Source: Variovorax sp. KBW07
GTDB taxonomy: Bacteria; Pseudomonadota; Gammaproteobacteria; Burkholderiales; Burkholderiaceae_C
Direction of reading: 5' to 3'
Assembly (NCBI RefSeq): GCF_003852515.1
Contig: NZ_QAJK01000044.1
Location: 1 to 64,000, forward strand
Length of the DNA: 64,000 bases
Made by a program: the position numbers and the translations under genes. Under the pieces are notes generated by a model, which saw nothing but the letters and a program-made list of their open reading frames with translations, was not told the origin of the DNA and made no database searches. Within the stretch, counting starts at the first letter, position 1; every line of letters starts with the position of its first letter. Shown piece after piece: positions 9,120 to 18,199 of the stretch.

Positions 9120-10336
9120 CGACACTGCAGCACTTCGCACCCGCGGCATCGGCCGGCTTCGCCCCCGACCTCGATGCCTTTCTTCTGCCGCTCGGCGACA
9201 GCGCGGAAGGCCCCGCGGGCCCCACGCTGCGCTACGACCCCGTGTACGGCCGCATCCGCGAGGCACGCTCCGAAGACGACGCCAGTTTGCCGATGGGCGA
9301 ATGGACGCGTGCGCTCAAGAAGGCCGACTGGCGCGCCGCCGACCTGCTGTGCAGCGAGGTGCTGCAGCTTCGCAGCAAAGACCTGCAGGTGGCCGCGTGG
9401 CTCACCGAGGCCTGGGTGCACCGCCACGCGCTCGACGGCCTGGTCGCTGGCACCCGGCTGCTCGAAGGGCTGGTCCGCGATTTCTGGGACAGCGCGCATC
9501 CGCGCATCGACGAAGACGGCGATGCCGAGGTGCGCGCCGCCGTCTTCGTGTGGGCCAACGACACGCTGGCGCAGGCGCTGCTGCTGCACGTGCCGCTGCT
9601 GCAATGGCCCGAGCCCGCGCAGCCCTTCATCAACCTGTGCGAGTGGCAGCGCGCCATTACCACCGAGTTCGGCAGCGGTGCTGCGCGCGCACGGGCAGCC
9701 GCATCGACGCCCGGCGCGACCGAGCCCGTCGCTTCGCGGCAGGACATCCTCGACCATGCCGGCCAGCAGCTGCACGCGCTCGCGGCGCTCGACGACCGGC
9801 TCAGCCAGGCCTACACCGCGTGGGACGCGCTGGAGGCGCTGCTCGACGAGCGCCTGGGCATCGATGCGCCCAGCCTTTCGAAAGTGACTGACATGTTGGC
9901 CCAGATACGCCAGGCGGTTCGCAGCCTGCTCCAGGGACGCGACCCACGCGATGAAGAAAAGCCGGTCGCGCCCGCCGGGCCGCCTGCCGGCCACGCTTCG
10001 GAGGCATCGCCTTTTCCCGTGACTTCGACGGACGACCACACCATGCGCGAAGAATCTTCTTCATTCCCTCTTCCTTCGGGGCCGCAACCCGGCGCCGTGC
10101 CGGCGAGCGGCAACGGCCGCATCAACAGCCGCGCCGAGGCCTACCAATGGCTGGAACTGGCGGCGGCCTACCTGCTGCGCGAAGAGCCGCACAGCCCCAC
10201 GCCGTACCTGGTCAACCGGGCCGTCACCTGGGGCCGCATGCCGCTGCCCGAGCTGATGCAGGAAGTGCTGCGCGAAGAAGGCGACCTGAACCGCTACTTC
10301 TCGATGCTGGGCGTGAGACCCGACGCGGACCGGTAG
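9116..10336 (+). CDS. tssA: T6SS protein TssA (ImpA family)
   Basis: Cap/priming protein of tail-sheath assembly, 406 residues. The ImpA N-terminal domain covers about residues 30-140 (DPVYGRIREAR, WRAADLLCSEVLQ, LEGLVRDFWDSAHPRIDEDG). A low-complexity linker with many Pro/Ala residues precedes a conserved C-terminal domain (AYQWLELAAAYLLREEPHSP, NRAVTWGRMPLPELMQEVL). The ATG overlaps the tssM stop, so the two are coupled. It is the last recognisable core T6SS gene in this window. Confidence 0.93.
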   Translation: MTTLQHFAPAASAGFAPDLDAFLLPLGDSAEGPAGPTLRYDPVYGRIREARSEDDASLPMGEWTRALKKADWRAADLLCSEVLQLRSKDLQVAAWLTEAWVHRHALDGLVAGTRLLEGLVRDFWDSAHPRIDEDGDAEVRAAVFVWANDTLAQALLLHVPLLQWPEPAQPFINLCEWQRAITTEFGSGAARARAAASTPGATEPVASRQDILDHAGQQLHALAALDDRLSQAYTAWDALEALLDERLGIDAPSLSKVTDMLAQIRQAVRSLLQGRDPRDEEKPVAPAGPPAGHASEASPFPVTSTDDHTMREESSSFPLPSGPQPGAVPASGNGRINSRAEAYQWLELAAAYLLREEPHSPTPYLVNRAVTWGRMPLPELMQEVLREEGDLNRYFSMLGVRPDADR

Positions 10337-10352
10337 AGGCGGAGCGAGCGCC

Positions 10353-10634
10353 ATGTCTTCTTCCTCCTCTTCCTCTGTCTCTGTTCCTCACCAATGGCAT
10401 GAATTTCTCGCGGCGCACAACGCGCTGAAGGCCAGGCGCGCGGCCTTCGACGGCTGGATCGAATCGGTGGTCATGGGCGAGCCGTTCGACTGCGAAGTGT
10501 TCCGCAACGCCATGGCCCAGCTGGATGCGTCGCACCGGCTGGCGCAGGAGAAATCGGAGCTGCTCGTTCATCAGATTTCCGCCCACAGCGCGCCGCAAAA
10601 AGCAGGCACTGGAACCGCAAGAAAAAACGCATGA
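10353..10634 (+). CDS. small hypothetical protein in the T6SS operon
   Basis: 93 residues, no family recognised. After a run of serines (residues 2-8) the protein is predicted mostly helical and charged (HEFLAAHNALKARRAAFDGW, then an amphipathic stretch around residues 55-75). No signal peptide or membrane segment is visible, so it should be cytoplasmic. It starts 16 bases after tssA with a GGAG ribosome-binding site, which argues for co-transcription. It could be an accessory or chaperone-like factor for the T6SS, but nothing in the sequence proves this. Confidence 0.7.
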   Translation: MSSSSSSSVSVPHQWHEFLAAHNALKARRAAFDGWIESVVMGEPFDCEVFRNAMAQLDASHRLAQEKSELLVHQISAHSAPQKAGTGTARKNA

Positions 10635-10689
10635 CTGTCGGCGCTGTGAGCGGGCGGTTAATCTCGCCCCTCACAGGGAGGCAGTGCGG

Positions 10690-12270
10690 ATGATCGAATT
10701 TCTTTGCAGCGGTGCGACCCGTCGTTCTGCCTTGGCCGCGGCAACGGCGCTCGCGCTTTTCACGGGAAGCGCAATGGGTGCAACGCTCGCTGAACCGCCG
10801 GGCAAGAACGCCCTAGCAGGTACAGGCACGGGCACACCGCCGTGGCTCCTCTGCGCCGAGCGAGATGGCGCGCTGCTGAAGTGGTGCCTGCTGGTCGATG
10901 CGGAAGGCCGCCCGGTCAGCAAGCAACCGATCGACCATGTCTGGAGTCCCCAGGCAGGGGAAGAGAACCGTGGCGATGCGTTCGGGCGGCTGGGCCATTT
11001 CCGCGACGGCATGCTGCTCTTTTTCAACGTGACCCCGGGCGACTACAGCACGCAGCGCTTCGGCTTCATCGACACGCGCGGCCAGGTCGTGGTGCCGGCG
11101 CGCTACCGCGACGCCGGTCCATTTTCGGAAGGCCGCGCACGCGTGTGCGACGAGCGGGGTTGCGGCTACATCGACACCGGCGGCCGCGAAGTCATTCCCT
11201 TGCGGCGGGAGTGGGTCAAGGCACGCGATTTTCATGATGGCCGCGCGCTGGTGCGAGGTTCCGGGTGGACGGCCGGCTACGCCCATACCAGCCGGGGGCC
11301 GTATCACGTCAACGCCCCCTGGTCGGTGATCGATCGCGACGGAAATCTCGTGATGGGGCCGGACCAGTCGGCACTGCTGGCCGCCGCTCCTTCGACGGGC
11401 ATGCCGGACTACCGATGGCAGCCGCCCACCAGCCACCCCTTCCAGGTCGTGGGCGATTTCAGCGGCGGCGTGGCGCCCTTCACGCAGCCCGGAAGCGGTG
11501 GCGTCGGCTTGGTCGACACCATGGGCCGGATCGTCGCTCCTGCACTCTATTCAGGCGTCTTCAGCTCGCTCAGGGGCCTGGAGGCAAACGCCGCCTACTG
11601 CGTGGAGAACAAGGCTGGCGAAAGAGGCGTGCTCAGCCGCGCCGGCCAGTTCGTCGGCTTCAAGAAACTGTTGAACACCCGGCGCCGCATCGACTGCTCC
11701 GATTTCAGCGCGCTCGGTGAAGGCCACAGCCTGGTGGGCCACGACGGATCGTCGTACGCGATCCTCGGCCCCGACCTGCGCGTGACCATGCCGTGGACCG
11801 GCCGCTTCGGGCAGGCGCTGCAACGCACGCGAATGCATGAAAGGTTGATCCCGATCAGGTTGGAGCGCAAGGTAGTCGGCAGGCCGGACTGCCCTGCATA
11901 CAGCTATGAAGACAACTACATCGACGCACGAGGCCGCTTCGCGTCGGGTCGTCGTTTCGACGAGGCCCACGACCACGGGTTCAGCGAAGGGCTGGCCGGC
12001 GCCCGCATCCGCGACGCCGGCAACGACCCGGACAACTGCAGGCGAATGCAGGGCAAGCTGGGCTTTGTCGACCACAGCGGCGAATGGGCGATAGCGCCGC
12101 GCTTCGATGGCCTTGTCACTTCTTTCCGCGATGGCCGCGCGGTGGTCCATGGCGAAGCGGCAAAGAGCGTGCTCAACGGCGTGTGGAGCGCCGACGAAAT
12201 GCTGATCGACCGCGAGGGCCGGATACGGGTTCGCTACAGCGACCTGGCGACGCCCAGGCCGCCGCGTTGA
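10690..12270 (+). CDS. exported WG-repeat protein
   Basis: 526 residues. An N-terminal signal peptide (about residues 1-31, ending GSAMGA) suggests export. The body carries WG/KWG-type repeats of the form GFIDxxGxxVxPxRYxxAxxFSEGRAxV; examples are RFGFIDTRGQVVVPARY, GCGYIDTGGREVIP and GKLGFVDHSGEWAIAPRF. Such repeats form beta-propeller-like or solenoid surfaces used in binding. ATG 10690 follows AGGGAGG at good spacing; a GTG at 10684 is also possible. It lies 55 bases after the T6SS-linked small gene and in the same direction. No toxin domain is visible; whether it belongs to the T6SS is unknown. Confidence 0.82.
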   Translation: MIEFLCSGATRRSALAAATALALFTGSAMGATLAEPPGKNALAGTGTGTPPWLLCAERDGALLKWCLLVDAEGRPVSKQPIDHVWSPQAGEENRGDAFGRLGHFRDGMLLFFNVTPGDYSTQRFGFIDTRGQVVVPARYRDAGPFSEGRARVCDERGCGYIDTGGREVIPLRREWVKARDFHDGRALVRGSGWTAGYAHTSRGPYHVNAPWSVIDRDGNLVMGPDQSALLAAAPSTGMPDYRWQPPTSHPFQVVGDFSGGVAPFTQPGSGGVGLVDTMGRIVAPALYSGVFSSLRGLEANAAYCVENKAGERGVLSRAGQFVGFKKLLNTRRRIDCSDFSALGEGHSLVGHDGSSYAILGPDLRVTMPWTGRFGQALQRTRMHERLIPIRLERKVVGRPDCPAYSYEDNYIDARGRFASGRRFDEAHDHGFSEGLAGARIRDAGNDPDNCRRMQGKLGFVDHSGEWAIAPRFDGLVTSFRDGRAVVHGEAAKSVLNGVWSADEMLIDREGRIRVRYSDLATPRPPR

Positions 12271-12720
12271 AGCCGCGTTGAAGTAGAGGCACGAGCGCTT
12301 CATTGCTCGCGTGGCGCCGGTCTGCAAGTCTTTTTTCTGTCACGCGCAATGCACGCCTTCGTCATCGTGGCTCCATAGAGTTCCGCTGCCGCGCCGAGGT
12401 CGACCAACGACCTCGCGACGTCACATAAAAACTCAGGGAAGAAAAAGATGACCGACTTCGCAATGGCGCTTCGCGCCTGGCCACGCCTGCAAGTTGCCGG
12501 GTGCCGCAACCCGCAGTCTCGCGCCGCACCGGCCCACCGCCTCACTGCCCACCTGCTGCGACCCGCAGCGCGGTAGTCCAACGCCCGCCGCACCGGGCAC
12601 AAGCCCGCTTCGCACACCGCCCCTTCACGAGGGGATCGGTGCGCGCGCATTTCGACCTTTCGCTGTTCATGCCCGGCCGCATCGACGCGGCAACGGGCCA
12701 TTCACCGGGACCACGACACC
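12271..12720. other. gene-free stretch between WG-repeat gene and lipoprotein gene
   Basis: No convincing protein gene. A perfect hairpin, CGAGGTCG-accaa-CGACCTCG, lies at about 12396-12416. A 42-codon frame from ATG 12448 to 12576 has an upstream GGGAAG but reads like non-coding high-GC sequence (many Arg, Pro, Ala). The promoter for the phospholipase group is presumably here, but no clear -35/-10 pair was found. Confidence 0.5.
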
Positions 12721-12903
12721 ATGCATTTCCTTCTCCGATTCCACGCGCGCCGACTGTCCGTTGCGCTGCTGCTGGCTTGCACCCTGGCTGCCTGTGGCGG
12801 CGGCGGGAATAGCGTTACCGGCCTGCCCGTTGCCACGCCACAGCCCATCCCCGACACACCTGCCGACGCAACGCCGAAGCCCGTGGTGCATTGCGCCCCC
12901 TGA
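12721..12903 (+). CDS. small lipoprotein
   Basis: 60 residues. A hydrophobic signal (LSVALLLACTLAAC) ends in a LAAC lipobox, followed by four glycines and a Pro-rich tail. The Cys-Gly-rich start matches the lipoprotein encoded at 15288, as if both were tethered in the same way. It lies 22 bases before the phospholipase gene. Function unknown; it could be a helper of the phospholipase or a remnant of a longer lipoprotein. Confidence 0.6.
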   Translation: MHFLLRFHARRLSVALLLACTLAACGGGGNSVTGLPVATPQPIPDTPADATPKPVVHCAP

Positions 12904-12925
12904 GATTCAACCGCCTGGAACGACC

Positions 12926-15241
12926 ATGACTTCACGACGCAGCTTCTTGCGCAATACCGCCACCACCGGCCTGACCGCCGCCACGCTGGCCGCGTTTCCA
13001 CTGAGCATCCGTCGCGCGCTCGCGACTCCCGCGAACAACGCCACGGGCAGCATCAAGGACGTCGAGCACATCGTGGTGCTCATGCAGGAGAACCGCTCGT
13101 TCGATCACTACTTCGGAACGATGAACGGCGTGCGCGGCTTCGGCGACCCGAGGCCAGTTCCGCTGCCGAGCGGAAGGCCTGTGTGGTACCAGAGCGTTGG
13201 CCGCAATGGCGCGCAACGCGGCACCGGCGGCAATGTGGGCTTCGACAACTGGCACAAGACACAGGAGTGGTATGAAAGCGACCCTGCGGCGCAAGCGAAG
13301 CTGCCCTACGTCTTGCCGTTCCGCCTCGACACAAGCACCACCACCGCACACCAGGTGGGCGGGACCGATCACAGCTGGAAACTGTCGCAGAGCCTGTGGA
13401 AGAACTGGGACACCTGGGTGCCCCTGAAAAGCCAGATGTCGATGGGCTACTACACCGAGCAGGACATCCCCTTCTACTACCAGTTGGCCGATGCCTTCAC
13501 GATCTGCGATGCCAACCACTGCGGGATCTTTGCGAACACGGAGCCGAACCGCCAGTACTACACGGGCGGCGCAAGCGTCTACACGCTGAGCGGCCAGGAC
13601 CCGGCAAACAGCAAGAAGAGGCTCAAGGGAAAGGAGCTGGACAACAACTGGACTGGAGATATGAGCAAGGACGAGGCATGGGAGGGCCTGCGCTGGAAGA
13701 GCTACGCCGAACAGCTGCAAGAAAAGGGGATCGACTGGCGCGTCTACCAGGCCTATTCGAACTACGGCTGCAACTCGCTGGCGTACCACAAGAAGTTCAG
13801 GAAGCTGGACAAGGGCTCCGACCTGTTCAAGCGAGGCCGCGCCTACGTGGGTCCGAACAACGGCAACAGAGACCAGAACGCCGACAAGGTACTGGCGAAT
13901 GCCATCCAGGCGGACGTCATGGCCGGCACGCTGCCAGCGGTGTCATGGATTGTTTGCCCCGATGTGTTTTGCGAGCACCCCACGGACACCCCCGCCGCGG
14001 GCCAGGCGCTGGTCGACAAGCTGCTGCGCGCGCTGACCTCGAATCCGGCGGTCTGGGCGAAGACGGTGTTCATCGTCAACTACGACGAGAACGACGGCTT
14101 CTTCGATCACATGCCGGCCTACGTGCCGCCGGTCAACACCAGGCTGTATGGCTACCAGGGCCGCAGCACGGTGTCCGTCGATGCGGAGAACTACAACGGC
14201 GTGCCCATCGGGCTGGGGCCGCGCGTGCCGATGCTGGTGATCTCGCCATGGAGCAAGGGCGGATGGGTGTGCTCGCAGGTGTTCGACCACACCTCGGTGC
14301 TGCGCTTCATCGAACAGCGCTTCGGTGTGGAATGCGAAAACATTTCTCCGTGGCGCCGCGCGATCTGCGGCGACCTGACCACGGCATTCGATTTCAAGAA
14401 CCCCGACGGTGCCCTGCCTCCCCTGCCCCCCACGGAAGACTACAAGGACCTTGCCGTAGCATCATCATTGAACGGGCTGCCGCCCCCGAAGCCGCCGGTC
14501 AGTGCATCGCGCCCCGTGCAGAAGACAGGCCAGCGGCCGACGCGCGCACTGCCATACGAACTGTTCGCGCACGCCCGGGTTGACGGTGACGGCAAGCGCT
14601 TCTGGATCGACTTTGCCAACACGGGAACCGCCGGTGCGGGGTTCATGGTCTATGCGAACAACCACGCCACCTTCGACGATGCCGACAAGCCCTGGGAGCC
14701 CGACGATTCGGTGTTTCCCGAGCGCGTCTTCAAGGATGCCAATGACCGCAAGGGCCCCTGGCAATACTCGGTGGAGGCCGGCAAGACGCTGTCGGACAGC
14801 TGGACACCGGACGCCACGGGCAACGCGCAGGCCCAGCCGGTGTACGACTTCTCGGTGTACGGCCCCAACGGCTTCTTGAACCAGTTCAAGGGCCGCCTGG
14901 TTGCCGCCGATGGCGACGGGGGGGCGCGGCCGGAAGTGCGGGCCTGCTACGACATCACCAACGGCAACCTGGTGCTGACGCTGAGCAACGCGGGACAGGC
15001 GGCGTGCACCTTCTTCCTGGCCAACGGCTACGACAACGCCGACTCCCGCACCCACGTGCTGCAGCCCGGCGCCTCGCTGAGCGACACATGGAACCTTTCC
15101 GCCAGTGCGCAGTGGTTCGACGTGCGTGTGACCGCGAACACGGGCGATGGCTTCCTGCGGCGCTTCGCGGGCCATGTCGAGACCGGCCGGCACAGCCTGA
15201 CCGATCCGAAGATCGGCGGCATCGCCCTGGAATCGATCTAG
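12926..15241 (+). CDS. Tat-exported phospholipase C (bacterial PLC/acid-phosphatase-type)
   Basis: 771 residues, close to the size of the non-haemolytic/haemolytic PLC family. The twin-arginine signal SRRSFLRN is at residues 3-10. The phosphoesterase domain begins with HIVVLMQENRSFDHYFGTM (ENRSFDHYFG at 55-64) and continues through SWIVCPDVFCEHPTD and NYDENDGFFDH, both metal/phosphate-site motifs of this family. Two C-terminal beta domains (DUF756 type) follow at about residues 535-635 and 665-760. It probably hydrolyses phospholipids outside the cytoplasm, releasing phosphorylated head groups. ATG 12926 keeps the Tat signal intact. The downstream phosphodiesterase-like lipoprotein may act in the same phosphate-scavenging route. 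Confidence 0.92.
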   Translation: MTSRRSFLRNTATTGLTAATLAAFPLSIRRALATPANNATGSIKDVEHIVVLMQENRSFDHYFGTMNGVRGFGDPRPVPLPSGRPVWYQSVGRNGAQRGTGGNVGFDNWHKTQEWYESDPAAQAKLPYVLPFRLDTSTTTAHQVGGTDHSWKLSQSLWKNWDTWVPLKSQMSMGYYTEQDIPFYYQLADAFTICDANHCGIFANTEPNRQYYTGGASVYTLSGQDPANSKKRLKGKELDNNWTGDMSKDEAWEGLRWKSYAEQLQEKGIDWRVYQAYSNYGCNSLAYHKKFRKLDKGSDLFKRGRAYVGPNNGNRDQNADKVLANAIQADVMAGTLPAVSWIVCPDVFCEHPTDTPAAGQALVDKLLRALTSNPAVWAKTVFIVNYDENDGFFDHMPAYVPPVNTRLYGYQGRSTVSVDAENYNGVPIGLGPRVPMLVISPWSKGGWVCSQVFDHTSVLRFIEQRFGVECENISPWRRAICGDLTTAFDFKNPDGALPPLPPTEDYKDLAVASSLNGLPPPKPPVSASRPVQKTGQRPTRALPYELFAHARVDGDGKRFWIDFANTGTAGAGFMVYANNHATFDDADKPWEPDDSVFPERVFKDANDRKGPWQYSVEAGKTLSDSWTPDATGNAQAQPVYDFSVYGPNGFLNQFKGRLVAADGDGGARPEVRACYDITNGNLVLTLSNAGQAACTFFLANGYDNADSRTHVLQPGASLSDTWNLSASAQWFDVRVTANTGDGFLRRFAGHVETGRHSLTDPKIGGIALESI

Positions 15242-15287
15242 GCAGCGCCCCGTGTTTCATTTTTCTACAACCACCACGGATCACCCC

Positions 15288-17261
15288 ATGCCTGTCACCG
15301 TCTGGAAGAGCATTGTTTCTTGCGTGCTGTTGGCGGGCCTCCTGTCCGCCTGCGGCGGCGGCAGCGGCAACGGGGGATTTCCCGTGGCGCAGGGCAACCC
15401 ACCGCCGGAAGCCAAGACCACCAGGAAAGTGCTGTTGATCGGCATCGACGGCCTGAACATCAACCAGCTGAAGCAGGCCGTCTCGGCGCAACGCGCGCCG
15501 GCGCTCGCGCAGCTTGAAATCAACGCGGCCTACACCGGTGGCCTGGCCGGCACGGTCACGCAGCAGGACACGCTGAGCGGCCCCGGCTGGGCCACCATCG
15601 TGACCGGCACGTGGGCCAACCGGCACCAGGTGACGTCCGATGCCGTGCCCCAGGCCTTGAAAGCCGATACGGTGTTCAGGCAGCTCAAGGCGGGCATTCC
15701 TGCCCACAAGACGGCGGTGGTGGCCGGCAGCTCGTTGCTGGCCGGGCTGCTCCAGCCGGACGTGCAGGACGGCACGGTCGACCGCATGATCGACTGCTCG
15801 GGCGTCGACCTCTGCGTTGCCGTTTCATCGACGCAGGCCATCGCCGATGGCAACAACGACCTGGTACTGGCCAACTTCCACGCGCTGGCCCCGATCGCGG
15901 GCACGGGCACCGATGCCGACTACCAGGGCGCATTGGTGCTCCTCGATCAACAGGTGGGCAAGCTGCTGGCGGCCGTCCGGGCGCGCCAGCAACAGAACCC
16001 CAAGGAAGAGTGGCTGGTGCTGGCAACCGCCGACAGGGCCCTGCGCGCCAAGGGCGCGCCCGTGCCACCGCCGCAAGCGGACAAGACCACGTTCATTGCG
16101 CTGAACAAGCCGGCCAATCCGCTGTTCAATACCGCGGCACCCCTGAACCTGTACGACTATTCGAGCGCGGCCGACATCACCCCCACTGTGCTGGCCTTCA
16201 TGGGCGTGGCCACCGCGGACCCCGGGCGCTGGACCATGGACGGGCAGTCGCTGTTCGCTCCGCCCGGCGTGCAGCAGTTGCGCAGCAGCACCGCGGTCGC
16301 AACGCCGAAGACCATCGACCTGAGCTGGCGACTGGCAGCCGACGCGCCGCCGCCGGCCGAGATCAAGGTCTATCGCGATGGCGCCCTGATCCAGACCCTT
16401 CCGCCGACCGCCACGGCCTGGGCCGACACACCGCCGGGACTTGGCGCCGAGGGCGAAAAGATCTATGCGTACAACTACGTCGTGGCCGCCGATGCGGTGG
16501 CAATTTCCACGCGCGCCGAGATCAACTACGTCGAGCCGCTGGACCGGTTGGCACCAACGCTCGTCAACCAGTTGCTCGCATTCATTTCGTTCGACACCGG
16601 CCTTGGTGACACCAAGGGTGGACCCGGCTTCGCCTTGCTGAAACCGACACCGCCCACGACACCCGTCTACATTGCCGACGGGCTGGGCGGCAAGGCGTTG
16701 GTGATCGATCCGAAGGTCAACAGCTATGTGATGCCTGCCGCGCTCGCGGGGCGTGCGCAGTTCACGCTTGGTTTCTGGTTCAACTCGGATGCCGCGCAGT
16801 CGTGGCTGCCCGTGGTGACCAACAAGAACTGGGCGTCGGGCGCGAACCCTGGGTTCATCATCAGCCAGAAAGATTCGCCCAACACGCTGACCTTCAACTT
16901 CGGCGACGGCAAGCAGCGGGCCGATGCCGACTTGTCGATCCCGTCGAGCCAATGGGTTTACATCGCGCTGAACGTTGACACGGTGGCGAAGAAGGCAACG
17001 GCCTACGTCGGAACGCCGGGGCAGACGTTGAAGAACACGGCGCTCGACCTGGCCGCGCTCGACATGGTGAAGATGCTGCCCACAACAGGCCCACTGGTCT
17101 TCAACGAGGACGCCACCGGCAAGTACTACCAGAGCGGCTACACCATCGGCGCCGTTGCCCCCAAGTACAACGATGTCGCCCTGTGGAACCGTTCGCTGAG
17201 CGCGAAGGAAGTGACCATGCTGTTCAGCGCCGGCAAGTCGCTGAGCACGTTGAATCCCTGA
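15288..17261 (+). CDS. lipoprotein phosphodiesterase/alkaline-phosphatase-fold enzyme with LamG-like domain
   Basis: 657 residues. The signal peptide ends LLSAC followed by a Gly-rich stretch, so it is a lipoprotein. The N-terminal half has the alkaline-phosphatase superfamily pattern: metal-binding KVLLIGIDGLN, then DTLSGPGWATIVTGTWANRHQV, where the nucleophile Thr/Ser would lie. A fibronectin-like linker follows, and the last ~220 residues resemble a LamG/concanavalin-type binding domain (FTLGFWFN, SSQWVYIALNVD, VALWNRSLSAKEVTMLFSAG). ATG 15288 is chosen; a GTG at 15252 would add 12 residues before the signal. It begins 46 bases after the phospholipase gene and is probably in its operon. 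Confidence 0.82.
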   Translation: MPVTVWKSIVSCVLLAGLLSACGGGSGNGGFPVAQGNPPPEAKTTRKVLLIGIDGLNINQLKQAVSAQRAPALAQLEINAAYTGGLAGTVTQQDTLSGPGWATIVTGTWANRHQVTSDAVPQALKADTVFRQLKAGIPAHKTAVVAGSSLLAGLLQPDVQDGTVDRMIDCSGVDLCVAVSSTQAIADGNNDLVLANFHALAPIAGTGTDADYQGALVLLDQQVGKLLAAVRARQQQNPKEEWLVLATADRALRAKGAPVPPPQADKTTFIALNKPANPLFNTAAPLNLYDYSSAADITPTVLAFMGVATADPGRWTMDGQSLFAPPGVQQLRSSTAVATPKTIDLSWRLAADAPPPAEIKVYRDGALIQTLPPTATAWADTPPGLGAEGEKIYAYNYVVAADAVAISTRAEINYVEPLDRLAPTLVNQLLAFISFDTGLGDTKGGPGFALLKPTPPTTPVYIADGLGGKALVIDPKVNSYVMPAALAGRAQFTLGFWFNSDAAQSWLPVVTNKNWASGANPGFIISQKDSPNTLTFNFGDGKQRADADLSIPSSQWVYIALNVDTVAKKATAYVGTPGQTLKNTALDLAALDMVKMLPTTGPLVFNEDATGKYYQSGYTIGAVAPKYNDVALWNRSLSAKEVTMLFSAGKSLSTLNP

Positions 17262-17398
17262 GAAGCCTGAAAGTGCCCACGGGCACCTGGGCAGCAAGCC
17301 ATCACGCGCCCGCGCCTCTCTGTCGCGGGCGCGCGCGCTCTCGGGTACGCTAGAGAACAATCACGTTCTTCTATCTAATTCAAATAGTTACAGAGACT

Positions 17399-18184
17399 AT
17401 GAAAATCGCCACCTGGAACGTCAACTCCCTCACCGCCCGCCTGCAGCACGTGCTCGACTGGCTCATTGCCAATCCGGTCGACGTGCTCTGCCTGCAGGAG
17501 CTGAAGATGACCGACGACAAGTTCCCGCTCGAGGTGCTCAAGTCGGCCGGCTATGAAGCGGCCGTGTTCGGCCAGAAAACCTACAACGGCGTGGCCATCC
17601 TGAGCCTTGCGCCGGTGCGCGACGTGGTGAAGAACATCAGCGGCTTCACGGACGAGCAATCGCGCGTGATCGCGGCCACGGTCGATACGCCCTCGGGCCC
17701 GGTGCGGGTGGTCAACTGCTACTTCGTGAACGGCCAGGAGCCGGGCTCCGAAAAGTTCGCCTACAAGATGAAGTGGCTTGACGCCCTGCGCGAATGGCTG
17801 CGCCAGGAACTGGCGGCGCATCCGAACCTGGTGCTGCTGGGCGACTTCAACATCGTGCTGGAAGACCGCGACAGCTTCGACCCGGTGGGACTGAAGGAAA
17901 CGATTCACCACACGACGGAAGAACGCAACCATTTCAAGGCGCTGCTGGAGCTGGGCCTGAAAGACAGCTTTCGCATGTTCGAGCAACCGGAAAAGAGCTT
18001 CTCGTGGTGGGACTACCGCATGCTGGGCTACCAGAAGAACCGCGGGCTGCGCATCGACCACATCCTGGTGAGCGAACCGCTGGTGCCGCGCGTGAAGGGC
18101 TGCGTGATCGACCGCGTGCCGCGCAAGTGGGAGAAGCCTAGCGACCATGCACCGGTGGTGCTCGAACTCGATCAGAGCGTCTGA
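17399..18184 (+). CDS. xthA: exodeoxyribonuclease III
   Basis: AP endonuclease / 3'-5' exonuclease of base-excision repair, 261 residues. All family motifs are present: ATWNVNSL at the N-terminus, LCLQELKMTDDKFP (metal-binding Glu), LGDFNIVLEDRD, RIDHILVSEPL and the C-terminal SDHAPVVLELD. The upstream gap (17262-17398) contains a strong GC-rich hairpin near 17307-17335 after the preceding lipoprotein gene. A lipoprotein gene follows after 15 bases. Confidence 0.96.
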   Translation: MKIATWNVNSLTARLQHVLDWLIANPVDVLCLQELKMTDDKFPLEVLKSAGYEAAVFGQKTYNGVAILSLAPVRDVVKNISGFTDEQSRVIAATVDTPSGPVRVVNCYFVNGQEPGSEKFAYKMKWLDALREWLRQELAAHPNLVLLGDFNIVLEDRDSFDPVGLKETIHHTTEERNHFKALLELGLKDSFRMFEQPEKSFSWWDYRMLGYQKNRGLRIDHILVSEPLVPRVKGCVIDRVPRKWEKPSDHAPVVLELDQSV

Positions 18185-18199
18185 ACGGCCGGCCCCGAT

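Noticed and set aside
12448-12576. 42-codon frame with upstream GGGAAG
   Set aside because: Composition looks non-coding (Arg/Pro/Ala) and there is no family, signal or partner.
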